In this document: positions 34,833-45,134 of the stretch, in pieces
Layout: the number at the start of each line of letters is the position of its first letter
Numbering within the stretch: position 1 is the stretch's first letter
Origin: Sphingopyxis flava
Lineage (GTDB): Bacteria > Pseudomonadota > Alphaproteobacteria > Sphingomonadales > Sphingomonadaceae
NCBI RefSeq assembly: GCF_900168005.1
Contig: NZ_FUYP01000002.1
Coordinates: 124,001 to 188,000, forward strand
Direction of reading: 5' to 3'
Length of the DNA: 64,000 nt
Program-made: the position numbers and the translations under genes
The notes under the pieces: generated by a model
Databases searched by the model: none
Told to the model about the DNA's origin: nothing
Seen by the model: the letters and a program-made list of their open reading frames with translations, nothing else

Positions 34833-35777
34833 TTATCGCAATCTTTTCATGCCGCTCGTCGGCGGCTGATGTCCCTTTTGCGCCGAACGCGCGATCACGT
34901 CGGCAAGTGGCTCGCTTTTGACCTCCATCCATCGTCGGCTCGCATGGATGATCCGGTCGTGGTCGGCCATGATGCCGACGTGGCCGGGAAAGAAAACGAG
35001 ATCGCCTCGCGCGAGGCCGGCGGGCTCGATATCCTTGTCAGGACCAAGGCAGGCAAGCTGCAGGTCGCTGTCGCGCGGCAACTGTACGCCCGCGGCGCTC
35101 CAGGCGAGCTGGACGAGACCCGAGCAGTCGATGCCGTGGGCAGTGCGCCCGCCCCACAGATAGGGCGCGCCGATCATTGCCTCGGCGACTGCTGCGGGAT
35201 CCGCCTCCTCTGATCCTGCCTCGACCAACGCTGCGAGGGGCAGGTAGCCATGGGGCGTCTTGAGCCATTCGCCCTCGACCGCGCCCATCACCATGGCTCC
35301 AAAGGGCAGCACGGCGGGACCGCCGCTTGCCGCGTCGGGCGCCGAATGCAGCATTGCCTCGGCCATGTTCACGCGATGCGTCGGCGCGATCGGCGCGCCG
35401 AGCGCCTCGGCGGCGAGATAGCCTACATAGTGATCGGCGAGGCTGTAGCCCCATGCCCATCCGCCCGTCAGGTCGAGCAGCGCGAACCCCTCGCCGAACA
35501 GAATTTCGCTCGACTGGTCAGCGTCAAGCGATGGCGCGGCGCGCATCGCAGCGGCGGGCAGCGCGCAGCTGCGCATCATCGGCGCGGCATAGTGCGGCGC
35601 GAAATGAACGCCCGCAACCGCGATGTCAGCAAGGTCGGGTCGGATTGCGACGACGCGCGGATCAAAGCTGTGCGACGCGCCAGTCAGGCCAAAGCGATCG
35701 CGCCCTGCGCCAGCGACGCCGGGGCGCCCCATGCGCACGCCATGGATCGCGGAATGAAGGCCCGTTTCTGCTGTCAC
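34833..35777 (-). CDS. NlpC/P60 family cysteine peptidase
   Basis: The 314-aa protein has two SH3-like domains before the C-terminal peptidase domain, which carries the catalytic Cys in HGIDCSGLVQLAW, His in PGHVGIM and the last polar residue in RIIHASRR. Enzymes of this fold cut peptidoglycan stem peptides. No signal peptide is found, so action may be on recycled muropeptides. GTG at 35777 (AGGA upstream) is chosen; ATG at 35732 is an alternative. It lies between a leucyl aminopeptidase and argC. Confidence 0.88.
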   Translation of the reverse strand: MTAETGLHSAIHGVRMGRPGVAGAGRDRFGLTGASHSFDPRVVAIRPDLADIAVAGVHFAPHYAAPMMRSCALPAAAMRAAPSLDADQSSEILFGEGFALLDLTGGWAWGYSLADHYVGYLAAEALGAPIAPTHRVNMAEAMLHSAPDAASGGPAVLPFGAMVMGAVEGEWLKTPHGYLPLAALVEAGSEEADPAAVAEAMIGAPYLWGGRTAHGIDCSGLVQLAWSAAGVQLPRDSDLQLACLGPDKDIEPAGLARGDLVFFPGHVGIMADHDRIIHASRRWMEVKSEPLADVIARSAQKGHQPPTSGMKRLR

Positions 35778-35862
35778 ATGCCGTCCTGTTAAAAGCTTCT
35801 CCGCCTCAGAGGCGGCCAATCGCGCGCCATTAGACCAGCGCGGCGGACTTGATCAAGAAAGT

Positions 35863-37278
35863 TCAATCGGCCGCGCGATTGCGCCCGCGGCGGTCGTAGC
35901 GCGCCTGAAGCGCGGCCCAGGCGGCGCGCAGGCCGAGCGCGGCGCCGCCCTTGGGGCGGCCCGGTTTGGCCGAGGGACGCCAGGCGAAGGTGTCAAAATG
36001 CGCCCAGTCTGTGCCTTCGGGAACGAAACGCTTCAGAAACAGCGCCGCGGTGATCGACCCCGCAAAGGCGGAGCTTCCTGCATTGCCAAGGTCGGCGATG
36101 TCGGTTTCGAGCAGGTCGGCATAGCCTTCCCACAATGGCATACGCCACACCGGATCGTCGCGCTCGGTGCCGAATGCCATCAGTTCGGCTGCGAGCGCAT
36201 CGTCGTTCGCGTAGAGCGCCGGCAAGTCGGGGCCGAGCGCTACCCGCGCCGCGCCGGTCAGCGTCGCGAAATCGATGATCAGCTCGGGTGTGCCTTCGCC
36301 TGCCCGCGCAAGCGCATCGCCGAGCACGAGCCGCCCCTCAGCATCGGTGTTGCCGATCTCAACCGTAAGGCCCTTCCGGCTCTTGAGCACGTCGCCGGGC
36401 CGGAAAGCGTCGGCGGAAATGGCATTCTCTGCCGCCGCAACGAGGCAGTGGAGGCGGATCGGAAGTCCGGCCGCCATCGCGAGCTCGGCAAGCGCGAGCA
36501 CATGTGCTGCGCCTCCCATATCCTTTTTCATCAGCCGCATTCCCGCGGCGGGCTTGATGTCGAGCCCGCCGCTGTCGAAGCTGATACCCTTCCCGACCAG
36601 GGCGACGCGCGGATGGTCCTCCTTGCCCCAGACGATCTCTATCAGCCGCGGGGCGTGGTGCTTTGCGGCGGCGCGGCCGACCGCGTGGATCATCGGATAA
36701 TCCTGCTGGAGCGCCTCGCCTTTGGTAACGGTGAGCGTCGCGCCATGTGCCTTGGCGATGCGTTCGGCCTCGGCCTCGATCCTGGGAGGTCCCATATCCG
36801 CGGCCGGTGTGTTCACCAAATCGCGGACCAGCGCGACGGCGCGCATTTCGGCGACCATAGGCGCGATCGCGCCTACTTCGGCGGTCAGCAGAACGCGGGG
36901 AACGCGTGTCTCGGTCTTGGTGCGATAGGCATCGAAATGATATTGCGCGCTCATCCAGCCGAACAGCGCCTTGCCCGGCTGGCGCCCTTCGAGGCGATAG
37001 CGGCCTTCGGGGAGGGACTGCGCAAGTTTCGCAAGGCACCAGGCCGACAGATTGTCCGCGTCAGCCACCGCGGTGACGACCGACCAGCGCTCGGCATCGT
37101 CACCAGGCAGGATCACGTGGGCGAAGGCATCGGGTTTGTACAGCGTGGCAGCAAGGTGGGCGCGCTCGCGGGCGCTGCGGCCCTTCAGCCACTCATCATA
37201 GCTCTGCTTGTCGACGAGATGGATAGCGTGAGCCTCCTGCCCTTTATCGGGCTGGATAAGGTCGGAATAGTCGATCAT
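35863..37278 (-). CDS. Leucyl aminopeptidase (M17 family)
   Basis: The 471-aa protein has the M17 signature NTDAEGRLVLGDAL with metal and catalytic residues, and a preceding GKGISFDSGGLDIKPAAGM with the metal-binding Lys and Asp. It splits N-terminal residues from peptides. The N-terminal domain (1-150) is typical of the alphaproteobacterial group. It is first of the run with the NlpC/P60 and argC genes; cell-wall peptide recycling is a possible common theme but argC does not fit it. It is divergent from a lipoprotein gene by 54 bp. Confidence 0.94.
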   Translation of the reverse strand: MIDYSDLIQPDKGQEAHAIHLVDKQSYDEWLKGRSARERAHLAATLYKPDAFAHVILPGDDAERWSVVTAVADADNLSAWCLAKLAQSLPEGRYRLEGRQPGKALFGWMSAQYHFDAYRTKTETRVPRVLLTAEVGAIAPMVAEMRAVALVRDLVNTPAADMGPPRIEAEAERIAKAHGATLTVTKGEALQQDYPMIHAVGRAAAKHHAPRLIEIVWGKEDHPRVALVGKGISFDSGGLDIKPAAGMRLMKKDMGGAAHVLALAELAMAAGLPIRLHCLVAAAENAISADAFRPGDVLKSRKGLTVEIGNTDAEGRLVLGDALARAGEGTPELIIDFATLTGAARVALGPDLPALYANDDALAAELMAFGTERDDPVWRMPLWEGYADLLETDIADLGNAGSSAFAGSITAALFLKRFVPEGTDWAHFDTFAWRPSAKPGRPKGGAALGLRAAWAALQARYDRRGRNRAAD

Positions 37279-37299
37279 GCATTGGTGCTAGGCCTGCGG

Positions 37300-37324
37300 G
37301 GAAACTTTGTCGATTCCCGGCGTT
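37300..37324 (+). promoter_or_regulatory. Possible EcfG-type stress promoter
   Basis: GGAAA at 37300-37304 and CGTT at 37321-37324 are 16 bp apart, close to the alphaproteobacterial general-stress consensus GGAAC-N16/17-CGTT. It would drive the lipoprotein-SDR-DUF3008 series, two members of which are of stress type. The transcript would start almost at the start codon, so an essentially leaderless message is implied, which weakens the case. Confidence 0.3.
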
Positions 37325-37332
37325 AAGCCCTT

Positions 37333-38160
37333 ATGACGATGCTCCGACGCCATCGAACAGCGCTGCTCCTCCTCTCGAGTGCGCTTCTCGCATCCGCCTG
37401 CTCTCAGAAATCCCCGACCCCGGCCGAGGCCGCCGCCGCAGTTCCGGGCGCGCCCCCCAGCGCTGCTGCAGATGTCGCTGCTGGGGGAACGAGTGCGTCC
37501 GACGTTGAGGAAACGAACGATCTGATCGCGTTCGCCTATAGCTACCCGCTCGAGGCGGCGCGCATCCCGGAACTGGCGGCGCTTCTCGATGCTGCCCGCG
37601 CAGCGCAGCGCAGCGCGCTCGTCGACGCGGCAGCGCGCGACAAGGCGGTCGCGGACAAGGAGGGCTTTTCCTACCACGCACACAGTCATCTTCAGAGCTG
37701 GAAGCGGATCGCCGACACGCCCCGCTTCCTCAGCCTTTCGAGCGAGATCGCGACGTACATGGGCGGGGCGCACGGCATGCAGAGCTTTGACTCGCTGCTG
37801 TGGGACCGCAGCCATGCCAAGCGGCTGAAGCCGCTCGACCTGTTCAAGAGCGGCGAAGCGTTCGACAAGGCGGCGAACGACGATCTGTGCGCTGCCATCG
37901 AGCGCGCGAAGGCGGCGCGGGGCATAAGCTGGTCGCGCGATCCCGACAGTCCGTTCGGCAAATGCCCGTCGGCGTCGACACAGACCGTCTGGCTGGGCTC
38001 GTCGGACGGCAAATATCTCGACCGCCTGACTATCGCGATCGCGCCTTATGAGATCGGCCCTTATGCGGAAGGGAGCTACAAGATCAACCTGCCGATGTCC
38101 GAGGCGATCGTGAACGCGGTGAAGCCCGAATATGCGCGCGATTTCCGGCCTGCAAGCTGA
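37333..38160 (+). CDS. Lipoprotein with DUF4163 and DUF3298 (RsiV-like) domains
   Basis: The 275-aa precursor has a lipobox in ALLASACSQ. After an Ala/Pro-rich linker come a DUF4163-like part (about 65-150) and a DUF3298-like part (about 160-265) with MGGAHGMQSFDSLLWD, the typical GGAHG motif of RsiV-type proteins. Related domains in RsiV of Bacillus bind lysozyme. A binding role in the envelope is plausible, but no sigma factor is adjacent. It precedes a stress-type SDR gene by 11 bp. Confidence 0.85.
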   Translation: MTMLRRHRTALLLLSSALLASACSQKSPTPAEAAAAVPGAPPSAAADVAAGGTSASDVEETNDLIAFAYSYPLEAARIPELAALLDAARAAQRSALVDAAARDKAVADKEGFSYHAHSHLQSWKRIADTPRFLSLSSEIATYMGGAHGMQSFDSLLWDRSHAKRLKPLDLFKSGEAFDKAANDDLCAAIERAKAARGISWSRDPDSPFGKCPSASTQTVWLGSSDGKYLDRLTIAIAPYEIGPYAEGSYKINLPMSEAIVNAVKPEYARDFRPAS

Positions 38161-38171
38161 GGAGAGACGAA

Positions 38172-39107
38172 ATGGTCACGCGATCCAAAGCGGGGAAGAT
38201 CGGCGAGACGCCGAAGGAGAAGGAAGGCAAGAAGCGCGCTGCTGCGAAACTCGTGAAGGAGGTCGGCCCGGCCAAGTCCATCGCGAAGCCGCCCAAAGAT
38301 CGCGAAGCCGATCTCGCGCGCGCACCTCAATGGCAGCCGCGCTATCCCGGTTCGGGCCGCCTTGATGGGAAGGTTGCAATCGTCACGGGCGGCGATAGCG
38401 GTATCGGCCGCGCGGTCTGCGCGCTCTTCGCGCGCGAGGGCGCGGACGTTGCGATCGTTTATCTCGACAACAAGGCCGATGCTGACGACACGGCCGCAAT
38501 TGTTCGAGATGAGGGGCGCCGCGCCATCACCATCAAGGCTGACGTCGGCAAAGTCGCGGCAGGAGAAAGGATCGTCGCCCGGACGGTCAAGGCGCTTGGA
38601 CGGATCGATGTGCTCGTCAATAATGCCGGAGAGCAGCACCCCGCCGAAGACATCCGCGATATCTCCCCCGACCAGCTTCAGCGCACTTTCGCGACCAACA
38701 TCTTCGGCATGTTCTACCTGGTGCAGGCAGCGCTGCCCCACCTCTCCCAAGGGGCGGCCATCGTCAATTGCACGAGCGTCACCATGTACCAGGGGTCAAA
38801 GGGGCTGCTCGATTACAGCGCGACCAAGGGCGCGATCACTGCCTTCACCCGGTCCTTGAGCGAAAATCTTGTGGACAAGGGCATCCGCGTGAATGCGGTT
38901 GCCCCGGGGCCGATCTGGACGCCGCTCAACCCGCGCGGCGGCGCTCCGGCCGAAAAGGTTGCGCATTTCGGCGAAAGCACACCCATGAAACGGCCGGGCG
39001 AGCCCAATGAAGTCGCGCCGGCCTTCCTGTTCCTGGCCTGCGATGACAGCAGCTATATGTCGGGTCAGGTGCTGCATCCCAACGGCGGGACGATCGTTAA
39101 TGGTTAG
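38172..39107 (+). CDS. Short-chain dehydrogenase of the YghA/general-stress group
   Basis: The 311-aa protein has a long basic N-terminal extension (1-65, rich in Lys, Ala and Pro) followed by an SDR domain with VTGGDSGIGRAVCALFA, NNAGEQHPAED, active-site YSATKGAITAF and PGEPNEVAPAFLFLA. The PRLxGKxxxVTGGDSGIG context is that of stress-induced SDR proteins of bacteria and plant seeds. GGAGAGACGAA precedes the ATG. It is followed 24 bp later by the DUF3008 gene. Confidence 0.92.
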   Translation: MVTRSKAGKIGETPKEKEGKKRAAAKLVKEVGPAKSIAKPPKDREADLARAPQWQPRYPGSGRLDGKVAIVTGGDSGIGRAVCALFAREGADVAIVYLDNKADADDTAAIVRDEGRRAITIKADVGKVAAGERIVARTVKALGRIDVLVNNAGEQHPAEDIRDISPDQLQRTFATNIFGMFYLVQAALPHLSQGAAIVNCTSVTMYQGSKGLLDYSATKGAITAFTRSLSENLVDKGIRVNAVAPGPIWTPLNPRGGAPAEKVAHFGESTPMKRPGEPNEVAPAFLFLACDDSSYMSGQVLHPNGGTIVNG

Positions 39108-39131
39108 CGGGGGGCAGGCAGGAGACGAGAA

Positions 39132-39314
39132 ATGCCAGCCAAGTCCAAGGCCCAACAGAAAGCTGCTGGCGCGGCGCTGAGTGCCAAACGCGGCGACACG
39201 CCCAAATCAAAACTCAAGGGCGCCTCGCGCGAAATGGCCGACAGTATGAGCGAAAAGCAGCTTGAGGATTTCGCGAAGGGCTCGCGCAAGGGCAAGCCCG
39301 AGCACGTCGATTGA
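39132..39314 (+). CDS. DUF3008 family small protein
   Basis: The 60-aa hydrophilic protein starts with MPAKSKAQQKAAGAALSAKR and continues KGASREMADSMSEKQLEDFA, which is the DUF3008 pattern. Such proteins are small, basic and probably stress related; the function is unknown. AGGAGACGAGA precedes the ATG. It closes the series that begins with the RsiV-like lipoprotein. Confidence 0.9.
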   Translation: MPAKSKAQQKAAGAALSAKRGDTPKSKLKGASREMADSMSEKQLEDFAKGSRKGKPEHVD

Positions 39315-39377
39315 TCGTCCTTGCGAGCGAAGCGAGGGGCTCAGCGCTCCGACAACCGATTGTGTCGTAAAGTTCAA

Positions 39378-40940
<1,563 letters not shown>

Positions 40941-41161
40941 CTTGTCTCCCGTCCATTCCAGCGAATATGGCGCCGGCCCGTTTTCGGGCTCTCGGTTTCA
41001 AGCAAGCAGCTTACGCATAGCGTTGCAATTTGCAATCGAATTGACGTTTACGGAAAGCGCAAGCGGATCCAGCGCCCCCATTGCCGCTGGGGCGATATTG
41101 TCATAGGGGGCGTCCCCGACATGCCACCACCAGCCGCTGCCAGGAAAGGGAGGGCTTTCGA

Positions 41162-42286
41162 ATGCGTCAGATAGCCGTCCTCCCCTATCGCTTCGGCGGT
41201 CCCGGAATGGATGGACCGACCGAAATCCTGCTGATCACATCGCGCGGTACGGGGCGCTGGGTCATTCCCAAGGGCAACCCCCTCAACGGCTTGCCACGTC
41301 ACGCATCGGCCGCAATCGAAGCCGAGGAGGAGGCCGGCGTTATCGGCGCCGTTTGTCCGACTCCAATCGGCAGCTATCAATATCGCAAGCGGCGTCCCAA
41401 CGGTGCGTCGGTGATGCTCGACGTCGAGGTCTTTCCGCTCGCGGTGACCCGGGAACTTGACGAGTGGAAAGAACAGAATGAGCGCGAGCGGCGCTGGTTC
41501 GCATTCTACGAGGCGGCAAAGGTGGTCGATGAGGCCGATTTGCAGGCGCTGATCCGCTCGTTCGGCGACACGGGCTTTCGCGCCGTCGCTCGCAGCAGCG
41601 GCGTCGCCGTAAATATAGCCGAGAAAACGGGGGTTAGCCAAATGTTCGCCTGGTTTCAGCGCCTGCTTCCCAAGCAGGGCAATTTCTTCGATCTTTTCGA
41701 AAGCCATGCATCGACCCTCGCGGCCGGGGCGGAGGCGCTCGCACGCTTGCTGCAGGGCGGCGAGGGCATGGCGGACCATATCCAGGAGATCGTCGAGCGT
41801 GAACATGACGCCGACGCGATCACGCGCGAGGTGCTGCAGACGGTGCGCCGCACCTTCCTCACCCCGTTCGACCGCAGTGCGATCACCGACCTGATCGCCT
41901 CAATGGACGACGCGATCGACGAGATGCAGAAAACCGCGGGCGCGGTCGATCTTTACGATGTGCGCGAATTCTACCCCGAGATGCGCGACATCGCCGGGAT
42001 CATCGTCGACGCTGCGCGCCTGACCGTCGAAGCACTGCCGCTGCTGCGCAATATTTCGGCGAACGGCGCGCGCCTTCACGAACTTACCGAAAGGCTTGTC
42101 CGGATGGAGGGTCATGCCGACGAGATCCACGCCGCCGGGTTGAAACGCCTGTTCCGCGAGCATGGCGAGACGAACACCATCCATTTCATGATCGCGCGTG
42201 AACTCTATAGCCACCTCGAGCGCGTCGTGGACCGGTTCGAGGACGTCGCGAACGAGATCGACGGCCTGGTCATCGATCACGCCTAA
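41162..42286 (+). CDS. NUDIX hydrolase fused to a DUF47 (PhoU-like) domain
   Basis: One uninterrupted 374-codon frame encodes a NUDIX domain (about 1-150) and then a DUF47 domain (about 161-370). The NUDIX part has WVIPKGNPLNGLPRHASA and AAIEAEEEAGV, a Nudix box in which the catalytic glutamates stay but the first Glu and the Arg are replaced, as in the alphaproteobacterial diphosphoinositol-polyphosphate-like group. DUF47 starts at MFAWFQRLLPKQGNFFDLFE and contains paired helices typical of PhoU-like regulators. DUF47 is usually a separate gene next to pit, as pit is here. An internal ATG at 41642 could also start the DUF47 part alone. Confidence 0.85.
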   Translation: MRQIAVLPYRFGGPGMDGPTEILLITSRGTGRWVIPKGNPLNGLPRHASAAIEAEEEAGVIGAVCPTPIGSYQYRKRRPNGASVMLDVEVFPLAVTRELDEWKEQNERERRWFAFYEAAKVVDEADLQALIRSFGDTGFRAVARSSGVAVNIAEKTGVSQMFAWFQRLLPKQGNFFDLFESHASTLAAGAEALARLLQGGEGMADHIQEIVEREHDADAITREVLQTVRRTFLTPFDRSAITDLIASMDDAIDEMQKTAGAVDLYDVREFYPEMRDIAGIIVDAARLTVEALPLLRNISANGARLHELTERLVRMEGHADEIHAAGLKRLFREHGETNTIHFMIARELYSHLERVVDRFEDVANEIDGLVIDHA

Positions 42287-42302
42287 GGCGGGGCGCCCCA
42301 CC

Positions 42303-43316
42303 ATGTACGAACTGGCATTTCCCCTTCTCGCTGGCCTCGTCGTGCTGGCGTTGGCGTTTGATTTCCTCAATGGACTGCACGACGCGGCGAACAGCATCGC
42401 GACGGTGGTTGCGACGCGGCTGTTGCGGCCGGTCCAGGCCGTGGTATTCGCGGCCTTCTTCAATTTTGCCGCCTATTTCCTCAGTCTCGCATTCCCTGCG
42501 CTGCACAAGGTCGCCGAGACCATCGGTGCAGGACTGATCGACAAGGATCTGGTGACGCCTGCGGTCGTGTTCGGCGCGTTGGTCGGCGCGATGTTCTGGA
42601 ACATCGTAACCTGGTTGAAAGGCATTCCCTCGTCTTCAAGCCACGCGCTGGTCGGCGGCGTGGTCGGCGCGGGCGTCGCGCACGCGGGGTTCGAGGGCAT
42701 CCAGTGGACGGGGCTGAACAAGACCGTCATTGCCATTTTCCTGTCGCCGATGCTCGGGATGCTGCTGTCGATGCTGGTGATGCTGGCGAGCAGTTGGGCG
42801 CTTCGGAGCGTGACCGCGAAATCCGCCGAGCGTAGCTTTCGGACGCTGCACCTCTTCTCCTCGGCCGCCTATTCGCTCAGTCACGGGCTCAATGATGCAC
42901 AGAAGACGATGGGGATTATCGCGGTACTTCTTTATTCGACCGGCTATATGACGGGCGAATTCCACGTGCCGCATTGGGTCGCCTTCAGCTGCTACATCGC
43001 GATCGCCTTCGGCACGCTGTCGGGCGGATGGAAGATCATCGAGACGATGGGGGGACGCATCACAAAGCTGTCGCACCATCAGGGTTTCGCGGCGTCGACC
43101 GGTGGTTCGATCATGGTGTTCACTGCGAGCTTGCTCGGTATTCCCGTCTCGACGACGCACACGATCACCGGCAGCATCATCGGCGCGGGCATCGCGCGGC
43201 GCGCGAGCGCGGTGCGCTGGGGCGTCGCAAGGAACGTCGTCGCGGCCTGGTTCATCACCATTCCCGCAAGTGCAGTGGTCGCCGCGCTCTTCTACTCGTT
43301 GACACGCCTCTTCTGA
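42303..43316 (+). CDS. pit: Inorganic phosphate transporter, PiT family
   Basis: The 337-aa membrane protein has the two PiT signatures: FDFLNGLHDAANSIATVVAT near the N-terminus and SLSHGLNDAQKTMGIIAVLL in the second half, and about ten membrane segments. PiT carriers import metal phosphate with protons. It starts 16 bp after the NUDIX-DUF47 gene; DUF47 proteins are thought to regulate Pit, so the two probably form one unit. It converges with rimO. Confidence 0.95.
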   Translation: MYELAFPLLAGLVVLALAFDFLNGLHDAANSIATVVATRLLRPVQAVVFAAFFNFAAYFLSLAFPALHKVAETIGAGLIDKDLVTPAVVFGALVGAMFWNIVTWLKGIPSSSSHALVGGVVGAGVAHAGFEGIQWTGLNKTVIAIFLSPMLGMLLSMLVMLASSWALRSVTAKSAERSFRTLHLFSSAAYSLSHGLNDAQKTMGIIAVLLYSTGYMTGEFHVPHWVAFSCYIAIAFGTLSGGWKIIETMGGRITKLSHHQGFAASTGGSIMVFTASLLGIPVSTTHTITGSIIGAGIARRASAVRWGVARNVVAAWFITIPASAVVAALFYSLTRLF

Positions 43317-43330
43317 CGGGCGCGCGCGCC

Positions 43331-44701
43331 TTACGGCGCGACAACCCCGAACAGATCATGCTCATCGGCGTCCTCAATCTCGACGTCGACGATATCGCCG
43401 GCCTTCAGCGTCGCTGCGACGTCGCGAAGGTAGACATGGCCGTCGATCTCCGGCGCGTCGGCCTGGCTGCGGCCGGTGGCGCCGATGCTGCCCTCTTCGT
43501 CAGCCTCGCCCACCTCGTCGATGATCACGGGCAGGGTCCGGCCGATCTTGGCCTGGAGCTTGGCGGCGCTGATCGCGGCGGTCTTTTCCATGATGCGCTG
43601 ATAGCGCTCTTCCTTGACCGCCTCAGGCACCGGATCGGGCAGGGCATTAGCCTGCGCGCCAGCGACAGGCTCGAAGCGGAAGGCGCCGACGCGGTCGAGC
43701 TGCGCTTCGTCGAGCCAATCGAGAAGATACTGGAAATCCTCCTCCGTCTCTCCGGGGAAGCCAACAACGAAGCTCGAGCGGATTGCGATGTCGGGGGCGA
43801 TGGCGCGCCAGCTTTTCAACCGTTCAAGAACCTTGGCTTCATTGGCAGGGCGCTTCATTGCCTTCAGTACCCGAGGGCTCGCGTGCTGGAACGGGATGTC
43901 GAGATAGGGGGTGAGCGCGCCCTCGGCCATCAGCGGGATCACCGTATCGACGTGAGGGTAGGGGTAAACATAGTGGAGGCGGACCCAGGGGGCACGGCCT
44001 TCGGGCGTGCGGAGCTCGCCAAGATGCCGCGCAAGATCGGTCATATGGGCGCGAACCTCGGTGCCGTGCCATTGGCGGCTTTGGTGCTTTATATCGACGC
44101 CATAAGCCGAGGTGTCCTGGCTTATGACCAAGAGTTCGCGCGTTCCCGCCGCGACGAGCTTTTCAGCCTCGCGCAAAACCGCGTCGACGCGGCGCGACAC
44201 CAGCTTTCCGCGCAGATCAGGGATGATGCAGAAGGCGCAGCTGTGGTTGCAGCCCTCGCTGATTTTCAGATAGCTGTAATGCCGGGGCGTGAGTTTAAGT
44301 CCGCCCTCGGGCACCAGATCGACGAAGGGGCCCTGCGTCGGCGGCGCGGCTTCGTGAACTGCATCGACGACTTGCTCATATTGATGCGCGCCAGTGACCG
44401 CGAGCACCTTCGGGAAGCGCGCACGGATCGCTTCGGCTTCATTACCCATGCAGCCGGTGACGATGACGCGGCCGTTCTCGGCCATCGCCTCGCCGATCGC
44501 CTCGAGGCTTTCCTCCTTCGCCGAATCGAGAAAGCCGCAGGTATTGACCAGCACGACGTCGGCGCCTGCATAGTCGGGCGAGAGGCCGTAACCATCGGAA
44601 CGCAGCTTGGTCAAAATGCGTTCGCTGTCGACCAGCGCCTTCGGGCAGCCGAGCGACACCATGCCGACTTTCGGCTGGGCGGGAAGAGTCTTGCTTGTCA
44701 T
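43331..44701 (-). CDS. rimO: Ribosomal protein S12 methylthiotransferase RimO
   Basis: The 456-aa protein has the N-terminal methylthiotransferase domain (cysteines in SLGCPKA, NTCGF and VTGCMG), the radical-SAM CxxxCxxC in [13 protein letters not shown] and a C-terminal TRAM-like domain. It adds a methylthio group to Asp88 of ribosomal protein S12. It is convergent with pit and divergent from the DUF423 gene by 96 bp. Confidence 0.97.
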   Translation of the reverse strand: MTSKTLPAQPKVGMVSLGCPKALVDSERILTKLRSDGYGLSPDYAGADVVLVNTCGFLDSAKEESLEAIGEAMAENGRVIVTGCMGNEAEAIRARFPKVLAVTGAHQYEQVVDAVHEAAPPTQGPFVDLVPEGGLKLTPRHYSYLKISEGCNHSCAFCIIPDLRGKLVSRRVDAVLREAEKLVAAGTRELLVISQDTSAYGVDIKHQSRQWHGTEVRAHMTDLARHLGELRTPEGRAPWVRLHYVYPYPHVDTVIPLMAEGALTPYLDIPFQHASPRVLKAMKRPANEAKVLERLKSWRAIAPDIAIRSSFVVGFPGETEEDFQYLLDWLDEAQLDRVGAFRFEPVAGAQANALPDPVPEAVKEERYQRIMEKTAAISAAKLQAKIGRTLPVIIDEVGEADEEGSIGATGRSQADAPEIDGHVYLRDVAATLKAGDIVDVEIEDADEHDLFGVVAP

Positions 44702-44797
44702 GATTGGGCGCGCCCTTAGTCGATTTTGTAGCGCTTGTCACGCGCAGCGCGCGGCGCCATTGAGGAGCGGAGGTTTGCGAAAGAAAGGTCAGGCACG

Positions 44798-45124
44798 ATG
44801 CTGGGGGTGTTGGCAGCAATTTCTGCAGCGCTAGCCGTGGCGGCGGGCGCCTTTGGCGCGCATGGTGCCTCGGGCGAGCAGGAGGCCGACTGGCTGCGCA
44901 CGGGCGGTCTCTATCAGTTGCTTCACGCGGTTGCGGTGTTCGCGATCATGGGCACTGCGCGCGGACCGGCGATCGTGCTGCTTGGTGGCTCGGCGCTGTT
45001 CGCCACCACTCTTTATGCGATGGCGCTCGGTGGGCCGCGCTGGCTGGGCGCCGTCACGCCGGTGGGAGGCGCGCTGCTGATCGCCGGATGGCTGTGGGCT
45101 GCGTGGCTGTTCTGGCAGAACTAG
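44798..45124 (+). CDS. DUF423 family membrane protein
   Basis: The 108-aa protein has four membrane segments and the family's start AAISAALAVAAGAFGAHG and QLLHAVAVFAIM. Function unknown; DUF423 proteins occur near many unrelated genes. ATG at 44798 follows GAAAGGTCAGGCACG; a longer upstream frame overlaps the rimO promoter region and is not conserved. It converges with the potassium-channel gene. Confidence 0.9.
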   Translation: MLGVLAAISAALAVAAGAFGAHGASGEQEADWLRTGGLYQLLHAVAVFAIMGTARGPAIVLLGGSALFATTLYAMALGGPRWLGAVTPVGGALLIAGWLWAAWLFWQN

Positions 45125-45134
45125 CGCCAGGATT

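Noticed and set aside
41642-42286. DUF47 part as a separate gene starting at an internal ATG
   Set aside because: The frame is continuous with the NUDIX part and the G-rich stretch before the ATG is not a clear ribosome site; recorded as an alternative only.
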